A stretch of 34,060 bases of DNA from Desulfocapsa sp. (GCA_022712975.1 JAFLJO010000096.1:1-34060), one strand, 5' to 3'; numbered from the stretch's first letter, positions 1-8,670 are shown. Translations and numbers: made by a program. Notes: generated by a model not told the origin, from the letters alone.

Positions 1-325
1 CAGCAGTAGTACGAACAGGGAATTTGAAACGTTTCATGTTACCGTTACGAAATTTAACGGTCCACATGATGGAATCTGCACTACGCATTGGATGAACCTG
101 GCCGCCCATTGGTACGAAGTCATCGTATCCACGAACAAAGACTGCGCCCTGTGGACAGATTTTAACACAAGAATAACATTCCCAGCATGCATCAGCTTCC
201 TGATTATACGCTTTCATTGACTCTTTGTTAAGAACCATCAGGTCGTTGGGACAGATGTACATACATGCTGTCTTGTCGCCACCTTTACATCCATCGCACT
301 TCTCAGGATCTACATAACTTGGCAT
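1..325 (-). CDS. aprB: Adenylylsulfate (APS) reductase beta subunit, 5' part only
   Basis: The first 108 residues are visible and the rest lies beyond the left edge. AprB is the iron-sulfur subunit that carries electrons to AprA for reduction of APS to sulfite and AMP in dissimilatory sulfate reduction (or the reverse in sulfur oxidation); it acts in the cytoplasm. The protein opens with MPSYVDPEKCDGCKGGDKTA and has two ferredoxin-type cysteine clusters: CDGCKGGDKTACMYICP near residues 10-26 and CWECYSCVKICP near residues 47-58. The spacing of the first cluster and the GGDKTACMYICP stretch are typical of AprB. The ATG at 325 is preceded by a strong GAGGAGG ribosome binding site. aprA normally follows aprB and would lie outside the window. 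A near-consensus promoter about 200 bases upstream fits high expression. Confidence 0.95.
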   Translation of the reverse strand, partial: MPSYVDPEKCDGCKGGDKTACMYICPNDLMVLNKESMKAYNQEADACWECYSCVKICPQGAVFVRGYDDFVPMGGQVHPMRSADSIMWTVKFRNGNMKRFKFPVRTTA

Positions 326-524
326 TAAACTACCTCCTCAGTTAATTTACTTTTGCGACCCGGAACCGACCGGGCCTACTATACCACTAAAAAAAAGAAC
401 ATCACAAAAAGTCTGACTTTTCAATAATGTTCCACCAACACAAAAAATTTAGATATCAATAAGTTACGGTAAGTGACACAAACACGCCACTAAATGAGCC
501 ATCATTCATTCTCTACGCTCTGAA

Positions 525-553
525 TTTATATATTGCTGTAAAAAAAAAGTCAA
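525..553 (-). promoter_or_regulatory. Sigma-70 type promoter for aprB
   Basis: On the minus strand, TTGACT (553-548) and TATAAA (530-525) are separated by exactly 17 bases, with an A/T-rich spacer. This would start transcription near 518 and give a leader of about 190 bases before the aprB start. The leader contains a small GC hairpin (CCGGG at 370-374 pairing with CCCGG at 359-363). No other promoter-like pair stands out in the ftsK-aprB gap (326-578). Confidence 0.6.
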
Positions 554-578
554 GATAATTCAACATCTGTCAGCTAAG

Positions 579-2759
579 TTAAGAGGTGTAATCTTGCCGT
601 GCAAAAACCTCACGAGGCTTTGCACCACTAGCCGGCCCAACCACTCCTTCTTTCTCCATCATTTCTATCATTCTTGCTGCCCTGTTATACCCTACCCGCA
701 TTCTTCGTTGGACCATGGAGATGGATGCCTGGCCGGATTCGCATACAAGAGTTACCGCTTCATCATATCGTTCATCATAATCTTCTCTTTCTGCCTCTCC
801 CCCATCAGTCCCCTCATCTTCAACAGCAGCAGTGACAGACTCATCATAACTTGCATTTCCCTGATCTTTTAGAAAGGTGATTATTGCCTCAGTTTCGGCT
901 TCTGAAATATATGCGCCATGCACACGCTGCAGATTTGATGATCCATTGGCAAGATAGAGCATATCACCTGCACCAAGGAGATGTTCAGCACCCGATGTAT
1001 CCAGAATGGTTCTCGAATCAATCTTTGATGAAACCTTAAAGGAAATACGAGTTGGAAAGTTTGCCTTAATCAGGCCTGTGAGGACATCAACAGACGGCCT
1101 TTGGGTGGCAAGAATAAGATGCATCCCTGCAGCCCTTGCCATCTGAGCAAGTCTTGCAATTGAAGCCTCAACATCCTTAGAGGCCACCATCATAAGGTCT
1201 GCTAGTTCGTCTACAATAATAACAATATAGGGAAGCTTCTCCTCAGATGCTTCATTAAAGGAGTCAAAACTTTTTACCTTGGCTTTTTCAAGGAGTTTAT
1301 AGCGTCTTTCCATCTCTCCTACAGCCCACATCAACGCACGGGATGCAAGTTTTGGCTCAACCACCACAGGATGTAACAGATGAGGGATTCCCTCATAACC
1401 GGAGAGTTCAATACGTTTGGGATCAACCATAAGCAAACGAACCTCCTCAGGGGTTGCGTTATATAATATGGATGCAATAATAGTATTAATGGCAACACTT
1501 TTACCCGAACCTGTTGAACCTGCAATGAGCAAATGAGGCATCTTCGCCAAATTGACAATTGAGGGATTTCCAACAACATCAAGCCCAAGAACTATGGCGA
1601 GCTTGTTTTTATTATTTCGACATTCTTCAGATGCCAGCAACTTCCGAATGTATACCACCGCTCGACTGCGATTAGGTATCTCAATACCCAGTGCGGCCTT
1701 TCCAGGTACAGAACCAACCACCCGTACCGATTCTGCCTTCAGACCAAGAGCCAGATCATCGGCAAGGTTTGTGATTTTATTTATTTTAACCCCTGGGGCG
1801 GGTGAATATTCATAGGTTGTAACCACAGGGCCTGGAGAGATTCCCACAACTTTTCCGGAAACACCAAAATTTTTCAATTTTTGTTCCAGCTGTTTTGAAA
1901 CCTGATAATATATTTCTTTATCTACTGTTTCTTCATGGATGATATTCTTTTCAAGAAGACTTAAAGGAGGGAGTTTCCAGTCACCTCTAGCCACAGGGCG
2001 TGCAGCAAACTCATCGTCATCCCCTTCAAGAATTGAAGGCTTTGCAAGTTCTTTCACAATCGGCCGAACAAGTGCTGGACCTGCCGGTTCAACACTATCT
2101 CCCCGTTTTTTTCCGACTACAGGCGACATAAGTTTTATGGATTTTTTCTTCTTTGTAATGATCCCGGTTGACTTTTGCGCCTCCTTTCTAAGCACCCTCT
2201 TTTCATTGCCGGATACAAAAATATTTTTTATTCCATGCCCAATCACTTTGATCATTCTCCAGAGAAAGGCACCAAGCTTATAAGGGGAAAACTGGGTGGA
2301 CAGCATTATTGATACCAGGAAGAGCGAAAGCAGACACAAAACAGTTCCAGGCCCCCCGACAAGAGATTGCATGATGGTAAAAATTGTCTTGCCAACAACA
2401 CCACCGGCATCAATGCTAGCCGGGTCATTTAAGGACAGAGAAGAAAAGAGAGCACATGAAGAGAGAACTGCACCAGTGAGACCGACGGTGATTTGTGGTA
2501 AGCGTTCAAAGGACATCATTGGACTGAAAAAAAGAAAAGACAGTAAAAGCAGCAATGTAGCAAGGAGATAGGCACCCCATCCGGTTATTCCGATGAGGAT
2601 TTCTGAAATGAGCGTTCCTATTTCTCCCCCCCAACTTCCACCATCTGTAAAATATGGTGAGATAAGACTTAAAAACAGGAACAGGGAAAGAAAAATTCCA
2701 ACGACAGCGACAGCCTCCTGTTTCATGCTGGGCCGTATTTTTTTACTGACTGATGCCAT
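579..2759 (-). CDS. ftsK: FtsK/SpoIIIE DNA translocase
   Basis: This 726-residue membrane-anchored ATPase pumps chromosomal DNA through the division septum and promotes dimer resolution at dif. The order is the family's usual one. Four hydrophobic segments fill residues 17-155 and a short basic linker follows. The RecA-like motor has Walker A GSTGSGKS at 414-421, the MVDPKRIELSGYEGIPHLL segment after it, and Walker B YIVIIVDELADL at 511-522. ATQRPSVDVLTGLIKANFPT follows at 551-570. A winged-helix gamma domain (about 664-720) with QRRMRVGYNRAARMIE would read KOPS-type polar sequences. The linker is short compared with E. coli FtsK, giving a SpoIIIE-like size. The ATG at 2759 is used because an in-frame stop lies six codons upstream; no clear ribosome binding site is seen. 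It is probably transcribed alone. Confidence 0.96.
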   Translation of the reverse strand: MASVSKKIRPSMKQEAVAVVGIFLSLFLFLSLISPYFTDGGSWGGEIGTLISEILIGITGWGAYLLATLLLLLSFLFFSPMMSFERLPQITVGLTGAVLSSCALFSSLSLNDPASIDAGGVVGKTIFTIMQSLVGGPGTVLCLLSLFLVSIMLSTQFSPYKLGAFLWRMIKVIGHGIKNIFVSGNEKRVLRKEAQKSTGIITKKKKSIKLMSPVVGKKRGDSVEPAGPALVRPIVKELAKPSILEGDDDEFAARPVARGDWKLPPLSLLEKNIIHEETVDKEIYYQVSKQLEQKLKNFGVSGKVVGISPGPVVTTYEYSPAPGVKINKITNLADDLALGLKAESVRVVGSVPGKAALGIEIPNRSRAVVYIRKLLASEECRNNKNKLAIVLGLDVVGNPSIVNLAKMPHLLIAGSTGSGKSVAINTIIASILYNATPEEVRLLMVDPKRIELSGYEGIPHLLHPVVVEPKLASRALMWAVGEMERRYKLLEKAKVKSFDSFNEASEEKLPYIVIIVDELADLMMVASKDVEASIARLAQMARAAGMHLILATQRPSVDVLTGLIKANFPTRISFKVSSKIDSRTILDTSGAEHLLGAGDMLYLANGSSNLQRVHGAYISEAETEAIITFLKDQGNASYDESVTAAVEDEGTDGGEAEREDYDERYDEAVTLVCESGQASISMVQRRMRVGYNRAARMIEMMEKEGVVGPASGAKPREVFARQDYTS

Positions 2760-2795
2760 GATTATGTCACTATACTAGTAAGAGATTAGACAGAA

Positions 2796-2887
2796 GAACG
2801 TAGTGCCCTGCGGGCAGGAGGTATTCGGTATTCGGTAACTGACAACTTATTATAGGAACATTTCCACAGAAATTTTAATTTTCCGAT
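2796..2887 (-). repeat. Dispersed ~100-bp repeat, family C, copy 1
   Basis: Read on the minus strand, this begins ATCGGAAAATTAAAATTTC, passes through TTCCTATAATAAGTTGTCAG and then ACCGAATACCGAATACC, and ends near the inverted pair GCCCGCAGGGC. Related copies lie at 17621-17720 and 25049-25160. The remaining bases of the ftsK-nusB gap (2888-3024) hold no gene or site that I can support. Confidence 0.7.
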
Positions 2888-3024
2888 CCATTACGATTAA
2901 GTGCTCGCAGAATAATACGATCAGCAACAACTAGCAAATTATCTAATCGTGTTTAGAGGAAAATGCAAGATGACAAGACAATACGGGGAGAAAGGGTGGG
3001 AAAAGCGGGAACACAGAGCAAACG

Positions 3025-3456
3025 CTATTCTGATTTTGCCAGCCCGGCTTTTACAGCATCAAGGATGCCATTTACAAAAGCAGGAGAATCTCCAGCACAA
3101 AAACGTTTTGCGATTTCCACCGCCTCATTAATGGCAACTTCAGGTGGAATATCCTCGCAATGTATCATCTCATACACTGCTATTCGAAGGATATTTCTGT
3201 CTGTTACATCAATACGTTCAATCCGCCAGTTGCTGGCATACTTACTTATTGTCGCGTCAACATCCAGACGTTTAGCATAGACACCTTCGAGCAGTTGCAC
3301 AGCATAGGGACGAGCTTTTTTCTGTACATCATACAGAGAACAAAAATCAACAAAGCGCTTTTCCAAATCCTGATCGTAACCTTCTTCAAAACCTTTAAAA
3401 TCATCCTGAAAGAGAAACTGTAAAACTGCCTCTCGCGAATTTCGCCGTATACTCAT
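3025..3456 (-). CDS. nusB: Transcription antitermination factor NusB
   Basis: NusB binds boxA RNA together with S10 (NusE) and supports rRNA antitermination. The 143-residue protein is all-helical in appearance and starts with the typical MSIRRNSREAVLQFLFQ segment. It later has the conserved ERIDVTDRNILRIAVYEM stretch, then PPEVAINEAVEIAKRF and a FVNGILDAV end, all hallmarks of the family. The ATG at 3456 is chosen because it gives the canonical N-terminus. A TTG at 3501, close behind AAGGA, would add 15 residues that do not look like NusB. It lies about 94 bases downstream of ribH; a ribH-nusB order is common in bacteria, so co-transcription with the riboflavin genes is likely. Confidence 0.95.
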   Translation of the reverse strand: MSIRRNSREAVLQFLFQDDFKGFEEGYDQDLEKRFVDFCSLYDVQKKARPYAVQLLEGVYAKRLDVDATISKYASNWRIERIDVTDRNILRIAVYEMIHCEDIPPEVAINEAVEIAKRFCAGDSPAFVNGILDAVKAGLAKSE

Positions 3457-3550
3457 AATATTACTATATTTTAAAAGACCAACTAGAGAAAAGAATGGCA
3501 AGATTCCTTAACGGGAAGGAAGCTGAGATACAAACCATCAAATCAACATC

Positions 3551-4018
3551 TCATTGAAATTTAGTGATCAAATCAGCCATTTCAATTGCAGCAACAGCTA
3601 CTTCTGAACCTTTATTACCAGCTTTTGTTCCAGAACGCTCGATTGCCTGTTCAATGGTTTCCGTAGTAAGTACACCAAAAATAACCGGTACCTCAGTTTC
3701 GAGTCCAACCTGAGCTGATCCTTTGGAAACCTCATTTACAACAACATCAAAATGTGGAGTAGCTCCACGGATAACAACACCAAGACAAATTATAGCATCA
3801 TACTTCTGAGAGTTAGCCATTTTCTTGGCAATAAGAGGAATCTCAAGTGCGCCTGGCACCCGAACCACATCAATATCGTCATCAGAGGCACCGGATCTGA
3901 GCAAGCTGTCTAGTGCTCCTTCAAGGAGTTTGTCACAGATAAATGAATTAAACCGCGCAACAATAATCCCAAATTTCTTTCCATCTGCCTTCAGATTGCC
4001 TTCAATATAATTTGCCAT
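3551..4018 (-). CDS. ribH: 6,7-dimethyl-8-ribityllumazine synthase
   Basis: This enzyme condenses 3,4-dihydroxy-2-butanone 4-phosphate with the ribityl pyrimidine to give lumazine, the next-to-last step of riboflavin synthesis. It usually forms pentamers or 60-mer capsids. The 155-residue length is normal. Visible family motifs are [19 protein letters not shown] (21-39), [16 protein letters not shown] (52-67), [19 protein letters not shown] (82-100) with the catalytic histidine at 89, and [20 protein letters not shown]. The start is ATG with a GGGA-type site upstream. It sits 44 bases after ribBA and before nusB on the same strand. Confidence 0.97.
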   Translation of the reverse strand: MANYIEGNLKADGKKFGIIVARFNSFICDKLLEGALDSLLRSGASDDDIDVVRVPGALEIPLIAKKMANSQKYDAIICLGVVIRGATPHFDVVVNEVSKGSAQVGLETEVPVIFGVLTTETIEQAIERSGTKAGNKGSEVAVAAIEMADLITKFQ

Positions 4019-4062
4019 ATTTTTCCCAGGTCCTTATTTATCCAAGTATAATTCTACAACTA

Positions 4063-5274
4063 TCAGTCTTCGTCAACTTCTATCAGATGTCCCATGCGAT
4101 CACGTTTACACTGGAGGTAGCTTTTATTTTCTTCACAAGCCTCCATTTCGATTGGAAAACGATCAACGACTTCAATACCATAGCCCTCAAGGCCGATGAT
4201 TTTCTTAGGATTGTTAGTAAGTAGGCTCATCTTTCGCACACCAAGATCATGTAGAATCTGAGCACCGATCCCATAATCACGAAGATCGGCCTTAAACCCC
4301 AGCTTATGATTCGCCTCAACAGTATCCATGCCTTCATCCTGCAAAGTATAGGCCTTCAACTTATTAACGAGACCTATTCCACGCCCTTCCTGACGCATAT
4401 AAAGTACAATTCCGATTCCTTCCTGATCAATCATACGCATGGCAGCATGGAGTTGGTCACCACAATCACAACGAGCCGACCCAAATACATCACCGGTTAA
4501 GCATTCGGAATGAACTCTAACCAGAACTTTTTTCTCGGGATCGATCTCACCTTTGACCAAGGCCAGGTGTTCAAAATTATCCACATCGTTTCTATAGACA
4601 ACAGCATTAAATTCACCAGCATGATCCGTTGGAATTCTCGCCTCAGCTGCCCTGTGAACCAAGACATCCTCACGCAGACGATAGGCAACCAGATCAGCAA
4701 TGGTACAAATCTTTAAACCATGCTCTGCTGCAAATATCTCAAGATCCGGCATCCTTGCCATGGTACCATCTTCCTTCATGATCTCACAGATCACACCGGC
4801 AGGAGTTAATCCTGAAAGACGGGAAAGATCTACTGACCCTTCGGTTTGTCCCAGACGAACAAGCACCCCGCCGTTTCGGGCGCGAAGTGGGAAGATGTGA
4901 CCGGGACTGATAATATCTGCGGGCTTTGCATCGGGGGCAACAGCTGCTTCAATGGTACGTGCCCTGTCTGCCGCTGAGATACCGGTTGTGACACCAGTTG
5001 CAGCTTCAATACTAATTGTAAAACCTGTCCCATAAGGTGACTTGTTGTCAGAAACCATCATGGGAAGTTCCAACTTATCAATCAATTCAGCACTCAGGGT
5101 AAGACAGATAAGTCCCCGTCCATGGGTTGCCATGAAATTCACAGCCTCTGGAGTGACAGCAGATGCCGCCATATACAGATCACCTTCATTCTCACGATCT
5201 TCATCATCGACAAGAATAACCATCTTACCGGCTTTGATATCTTCGATTACTTCCTCAATTGAGCTAACAGCCAT
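4063..5274 (-). CDS. ribBA: Bifunctional 3,4-dihydroxy-2-butanone-4-phosphate synthase / GTP cyclohydrolase II
   Basis: The protein supplies both early precursors of riboflavin. The N-terminal RibB half (about 1-200) turns ribulose 5-phosphate into dihydroxybutanone phosphate and shows DEDRENEGD (24-32), HGRG (51-54) and SPGHIFPLRA. The C-terminal RibA half (about 205-403) opens GTP and shows the zinc site SECLTGDVFGSARCDCGDQ, with cysteines 258, 269 and 271, plus RQEGRGIGL (294-302). Both active sites look intact, so neither half appears degenerate. ATG 5274 is preferred (403 residues) because a TAGGTTG site lies at normal spacing; an in-frame TTG at 5283 would leave no spacing. Neighbours are ribE 54 bases upstream and ribH 44 bases downstream. 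Confidence 0.97.
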   Translation of the reverse strand: MAVSSIEEVIEDIKAGKMVILVDDEDRENEGDLYMAASAVTPEAVNFMATHGRGLICLTLSAELIDKLELPMMVSDNKSPYGTGFTISIEAATGVTTGISAADRARTIEAAVAPDAKPADIISPGHIFPLRARNGGVLVRLGQTEGSVDLSRLSGLTPAGVICEIMKEDGTMARMPDLEIFAAEHGLKICTIADLVAYRLREDVLVHRAAEARIPTDHAGEFNAVVYRNDVDNFEHLALVKGEIDPEKKVLVRVHSECLTGDVFGSARCDCGDQLHAAMRMIDQEGIGIVLYMRQEGRGIGLVNKLKAYTLQDEGMDTVEANHKLGFKADLRDYGIGAQILHDLGVRKMSLLTNNPKKIIGLEGYGIEVVDRFPIEMEACEENKSYLQCKRDRMGHLIEVDED

Positions 5275-5328
5275 AACAATCAACCTATTTAAACAATTAT
5301 ACGTATATTAACAGCGACTATCCATCGC

Positions 5329-5991
5329 TTACACAAATCCATTTTCTGCTAAAAATGCCGGATTAATGCCATTCCCTACAGCAGTTTCTGTTTCACCGGC
5401 TTCCTTTGGCATAAGCATTTTTTCAACATATTTTCCGATAATATCAACTTCAATATTCACTTTACTCCCCCGGGTAAGTAATCCAAGTGTCGTGACCTGC
5501 AAAGTATGGGGGATAATAGAAACCTCAAAGGTGTCAACACTACAACTATTTACAGTAAGACTCACGCCATTAATGGTGACAGAACCCTTCTCAATAATAT
5601 AGCGTCCAAACTCTTTAGGGAACGCAAATGAAAAAAGAGTAAAATCACCTTTTGGCTGACGTTCACGAACAGTTGCCACGCAATCAACATGACCTGAAAC
5701 GATATGTCCTCCTAGACGATCCGATAACTGAAGCGCACGTTCCATATTCACACTTCCGCCAAGGCTCAAACTGCCAAGGACAGTACGGGAAAGGCTTTCA
5801 GGCGAAACATCAACAGTGAATTTTCGTCCCTTTATATTGTAAGCTGTAAGACAAACACCATTTACAGCAATGGACTCGCCTTCTTGCGGATTACTGAGAT
5901 CAAAACCAGCTTCAAGATCAAAGGCCATTCCACCGCCCACATTGCGTTTAGCAAGTAATTTCCCACTACCCTCTATCATCCCGGTAAACAT
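5329..5991 (-). CDS. ribE: Riboflavin synthase (alpha subunit)
   Basis: Riboflavin synthase dismutates two lumazine molecules into riboflavin and the ribityl pyrimidine. The 220-residue protein has the two homologous beta-barrel halves of the family. The first opens with MFTGMIEGSG and contains VNGVCLTAY; the second contains GGHIVSGHVD, KGSVTINGVSLTVNS and IPHTLQVTTLG. A C-terminal helix (about 185-215) would trimerise the enzyme. It starts 14 bases after the stop of the TPR gene upstream, so the two are almost certainly on one transcript. No FMN riboswitch is apparent directly in front of it. ribD, the remaining pathway gene, is not in this window. Confidence 0.96.
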   Translation of the reverse strand: MFTGMIEGSGKLLAKRNVGGGMAFDLEAGFDLSNPQEGESIAVNGVCLTAYNIKGRKFTVDVSPESLSRTVLGSLSLGGSVNMERALQLSDRLGGHIVSGHVDCVATVRERQPKGDFTLFSFAFPKEFGRYIIEKGSVTINGVSLTVNSCSVDTFEVSIIPHTLQVTTLGLLTRGSKVNIEVDIIGKYVEKMLMPKEAGETETAVGNGINPAFLAENGFV

Positions 5992-6005
5992 TCTATTATA
6001 CTCAA

Positions 6006-6611
6006 CTAAGCCGTTTCTGCTTCCAGCTCTTTTGCCTTGACATTCAACTTTCCAGCAATATTTTTATGACCGTAATTGCTGTGAATTGAAGCAACGGTAC
6101 GGTAGGTATCTGCAGCCTTACCCTTTTCACCTTGAGCAAGATAAATATCAGCAATGGTCTCCATGGTAGCTACCGTCCCTTGTGGATTGTTATTTGACTC
6201 ATAGACATCCAGCATATCAAGACAAATATCAATTGCCCCAGCATTGTCGTTCATACCGCGATGCACCGTTACCAGTTGGAGAGACAAAGCCAGCAAACTC
6301 ATGGGATCTTCAAAACGATCACAAATATCCCAAGCACGCTTATAATGCACTTTTGCTTTTGCAAATTCACCTTTTTCAAGACATACGTTCCCGAGCTGAT
6401 TGGAGGCATTGGCAATACCATCCTGATGCTTTTTTTCCTCGTAACTGCGCAAAACATTATGAAAGGCGACTGCTGCCTGGGTAAGATCATTCTCTTTTAA
6501 AAACTCTATACCATCATCGTATTCTGCCTGAATAGGATCAGAGGAACGTTTTTTTTCTTCCTTCTGACCAACTTTTTTAATATCACTCAATGGCTGTATA
6601 TTACTTATCAT
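6006..6611 (-). CDS. TPR-repeat protein of the riboflavin block
   Basis: A soluble protein of 201 residues with no signal peptide. After a charged start (about 1-25) come tandem helical repeats of TPR type, for example AEYDDGIEFLKENDLTQAAV, ASNQLGNVCLEKGEFAKAK and METIADIYLAQGEKGKAADT. TPR arrays bind protein partners; no enzymatic motif is seen. ATG 6611 is chosen because AAGGA lies just in front of it. This makes the gene overlap the upstream HEAT gene by 11 bases, suggesting translational coupling. An in-frame ATG at 6629 is possible but less well placed. Its partner is unknown; the coupling suggests it works with the zinc-ribbon/HEAT protein. Confidence 0.85.
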   Translation of the reverse strand: MISNIQPLSDIKKVGQKEEKKRSSDPIQAEYDDGIEFLKENDLTQAAVAFHNVLRSYEEKKHQDGIANASNQLGNVCLEKGEFAKAKVHYKRAWDICDRFEDPMSLLALSLQLVTVHRGMNDNAGAIDICLDMLDVYESNNNPQGTVATMETIADIYLAQGEKGKAADTYRTVASIHSNYGHKNIAGKLNVKAKELEAETA

Positions 6612-7758
6612 TTTCCTTATCCCCTGCATTTATTTGTTCAAGTGCAACTTGAACCAGTTCTGAAACAGTATATTCCGTAGGTTTTCCAGCTTCCCATATA
6701 ATCAGTTTTTCATTATCGTTACTACGTTCCAAAAGCTGCATACTTACTTCCTTTGCTCTGATCCGACCAAGTAATTGCACAACAAGTCCACGCATTTCCG
6801 GCTTGGGGTGTTTTAAAAAATGGAACAAATTAAAAAAGGGCGTCTCACGAATCAGATCCGGTCTTTTTTCTGCAATTCTGGAAAGAGCCCACACAACCTG
6901 TACCTGAGTGGAATCATCTCCCATATAGTTAAGCAAATGCCGGGTAAAAGCACCGAAAATATCAGGCCGTTCGGCAATCACTTCGCCTAGGGTTTCAATC
7001 ATTCCCCAAGGAGTGGCGGCTGAATCTCCAATTGCGCTAAAAAGACGGTGGAGAAGTTCAGAAATCTGACCTGGCTCTTTAGTAGCTACCCGTGAACAAA
7101 CCTGACCTATGATCCATGCCGTTTCCCAGCGATGCCCCTCATCAACATCGTAGAGTAATCGCTGGAGAAGCCGCAGGGTTTTTTTATTGTCAAAGCAGAG
7201 TGTCACAAGAGTATCGATATCTCTTTTGTCTCGTGCCTCTTTCACCCCTTTTTTAGTTGCCTTAATCTTCACTCTTTTAGGATCAAGTTGAGGCTCAGGG
7301 CTTGGCAGACTTATACTCCCGTCAACTCCTGCAACGGGTTCTACACTCATGCGACCAAGAGTTTCCTGCTTTAGCTTTATCCGCTTGGCAATCTCTGCGA
7401 TTTCCGTGTGAAGTCGAACGAAATAAAGAACACCACGAACAGGACGTCCGTCAATATTCCCTATATTAACCACCTGATGGGTGATTTCATCATACGATTC
7501 TACACGACCGGTGAGGTAATCATCTTCCGGCATCAGATCCCAGGCAAAATCCCAGTTATCATTGCAGGCAAAAACCAGTGTTTCCACCATTGCAGCTCCC
7601 ACATTATGCCCGGTGGGCTCACAGGTATACACAGCACCACACTCGCAGCGGCCAACCTGAAACTCCTGCATTTTCCGTTCAATGGCATCGGTTGCCCTGG
7701 CAACTTTCTGACCGCAGAAAGGACACCAGGGGGCGGTGCTTATCTTTTGCTTTTTCAT
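6601..7758 (-). CDS. Zinc-ribbon and HEAT-repeat protein, DVU0298-like
   Basis: A cytoplasmic protein of 385 residues. Residues about 12-40 form a zinc-ribbon pattern (CPFCGQK, then CECGAVYTC). Residues about 170-350 look like HEAT/armadillo helices, e.g. GHRWETAWIIGQVCSRVA, TPWGMIETLGEVIAERP, VQVVWALSRIAEKRP and EMRGLVVQLLGRIRAK. The combination resembles the DVU0298 family known from Desulfovibrio, which has no assigned function as far as I know. The start ATG 7758 has an AGAGAG site. It overlaps the downstream TPR gene and is probably co-transcribed with ribE-ribBA-ribH. The family name is from memory and the function is unknown. Confidence 0.8.
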   Translation of the reverse strand: MKKQKISTAPWCPFCGQKVARATDAIERKMQEFQVGRCECGAVYTCEPTGHNVGAAMVETLVFACNDNWDFAWDLMPEDDYLTGRVESYDEITHQVVNIGNIDGRPVRGVLYFVRLHTEIAEIAKRIKLKQETLGRMSVEPVAGVDGSISLPSPEPQLDPKRVKIKATKKGVKEARDKRDIDTLVTLCFDNKKTLRLLQRLLYDVDEGHRWETAWIIGQVCSRVATKEPGQISELLHRLFSAIGDSAATPWGMIETLGEVIAERPDIFGAFTRHLLNYMGDDSTQVQVVWALSRIAEKRPDLIRETPFFNLFHFLKHPKPEMRGLVVQLLGRIRAKEVSMQLLERSNDNEKLIIWEAGKPTEYTVSELVQVALEQINAGDKENDK

Positions 7759-7840
7759 ACTCTCTTTCTATAACTGTTCAAACGCATTTCAACAGTCCCG
7801 TGTTTACAAATGAAACACAGAACAGTAACGATTCTGTTTA

Positions 7841-8016
7841 GGAACGTACGCTAAATAACTTGAACATCTCGGAGTCTGCGCTTACCTACTTGCCCTTTGT
7901 TCCGCCACCTGTACTTGAAAAAACGTTACATACTGGTAGTATGCAAAGTTTTTTTGCAAGTACAGGTGACGAAAAAATTGCGGCGTAATATGTTCAAGTT
8001 ATTTAGCTCCCGTTCC
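7841..8016. repeat. Foldback (MITE-like) element, family B, copy 1
   Basis: A 176-bp element whose ends are inverted repeats of 27 bases (7841-7867 and 7990-8016) matching at 24 positions. Both arms contain GGAACG and CTAAATAACTTGAACAT. Inside is a second inverted pair, CACCTGTACTTG at 7906-7917 and its complement at 7957-7968, so the whole unit can fold into a long stem. TTA lies directly outside both ends (7838-7840 and 8017-8019), which fits a 3-bp target duplication. It carries no gene. A diverged copy is at 26968-27114 and a short relic at 23615-23650. Confidence 0.8.
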
Positions 8017-8670
8017 TTAGGATAACTTTCCTGCCAAACCAGCCTCAAAATTAGGATCAACAGAATAGCCTAATTCCTTTGCCTTTTCTACGTGATTCTT
8101 TGCTGCGGCGTAGTCACCACTAAAAAAGAGTGCCACGGCCAAGTTATTCTGGGCAAGTGCAGAATCCGGTTCAAGCTCGGTTGCCTTCCGTGCAGATTTC
8201 AACGCACGTTCGTCCTCTCCTTTCATGGTAAGGACAGAGGTGAGATTCATCCATACGGTGGCAAGTTTGGGATCGTATTGAATGGCTTTTTCGTAGGAGG
8301 CAATGGATTTATCCATTTCATCTCGCTGTTGCCAAATCAGACCAAGATTTGCATAAGCCTGAGCGGAAAGATCAGGTTGAGCCTTGATAGCCCTCTCGTT
8401 TAACTCCTGAGCCTTATCAAGATTCCCCTGACCAAAGTAAATCGCGCCGAGGTTAATCATGGGCTGGTTGGCCTGATTATCTATTTCGATACATTTCTCG
8501 AGAGATTCGATCGCTTCATCAATCCTTCCAGCTTTCATATAAACCAGCCCGAGATGGTGCCAGGCAACTACATTATCAGGTGCCTGTTTACATTTTTTTT
8601 CCATCTCTGCAATAACTACTGGCAGGTCTTCACTCAAATTTTCGATGTTCTCTATATTTTCCTGATCCAT
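8017..8670 (-). CDS. TPR-repeat protein
   Basis: A soluble protein of 217 residues made almost wholly of TPR units of about 34 residues, e.g. AWHHLGLVYMKAGRIDEAIE, PMINLGAIYFGQGNLDKAQE, AYANLGLIWQQRDEMDKSIA, VWMNLTSVLTMKGEDERALK and AQNNLAVALFFSGDYAAAKN. There is no signal peptide or catalytic motif, so a protein-binding role is the safest reading. The ATG at 8670 has a good AGAGGG site. Its TAA stop falls exactly at the outer edge of the foldback element at 7841-8016, and the TTA target duplication there supplies that stop on the coding strand. Gene function is not known. Confidence 0.88.
   Translation of the reverse strand: MDQENIENIENLSEDLPVVIAEMEKKCKQAPDNVVAWHHLGLVYMKAGRIDEAIESLEKCIEIDNQANQPMINLGAIYFGQGNLDKAQELNERAIKAQPDLSAQAYANLGLIWQQRDEMDKSIASYEKAIQYDPKLATVWMNLTSVLTMKGEDERALKSARKATELEPDSALAQNNLAVALFFSGDYAAAKNHVEKAKELGYSVDPNFEAGLAGKLS

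Noticed and set aside
5992..6100. FMN riboswitch in front of ribE
   Set aside because: The region is coding sequence of the TPR gene up to 14 bases before ribE, and no RFN-type conserved blocks are visible.
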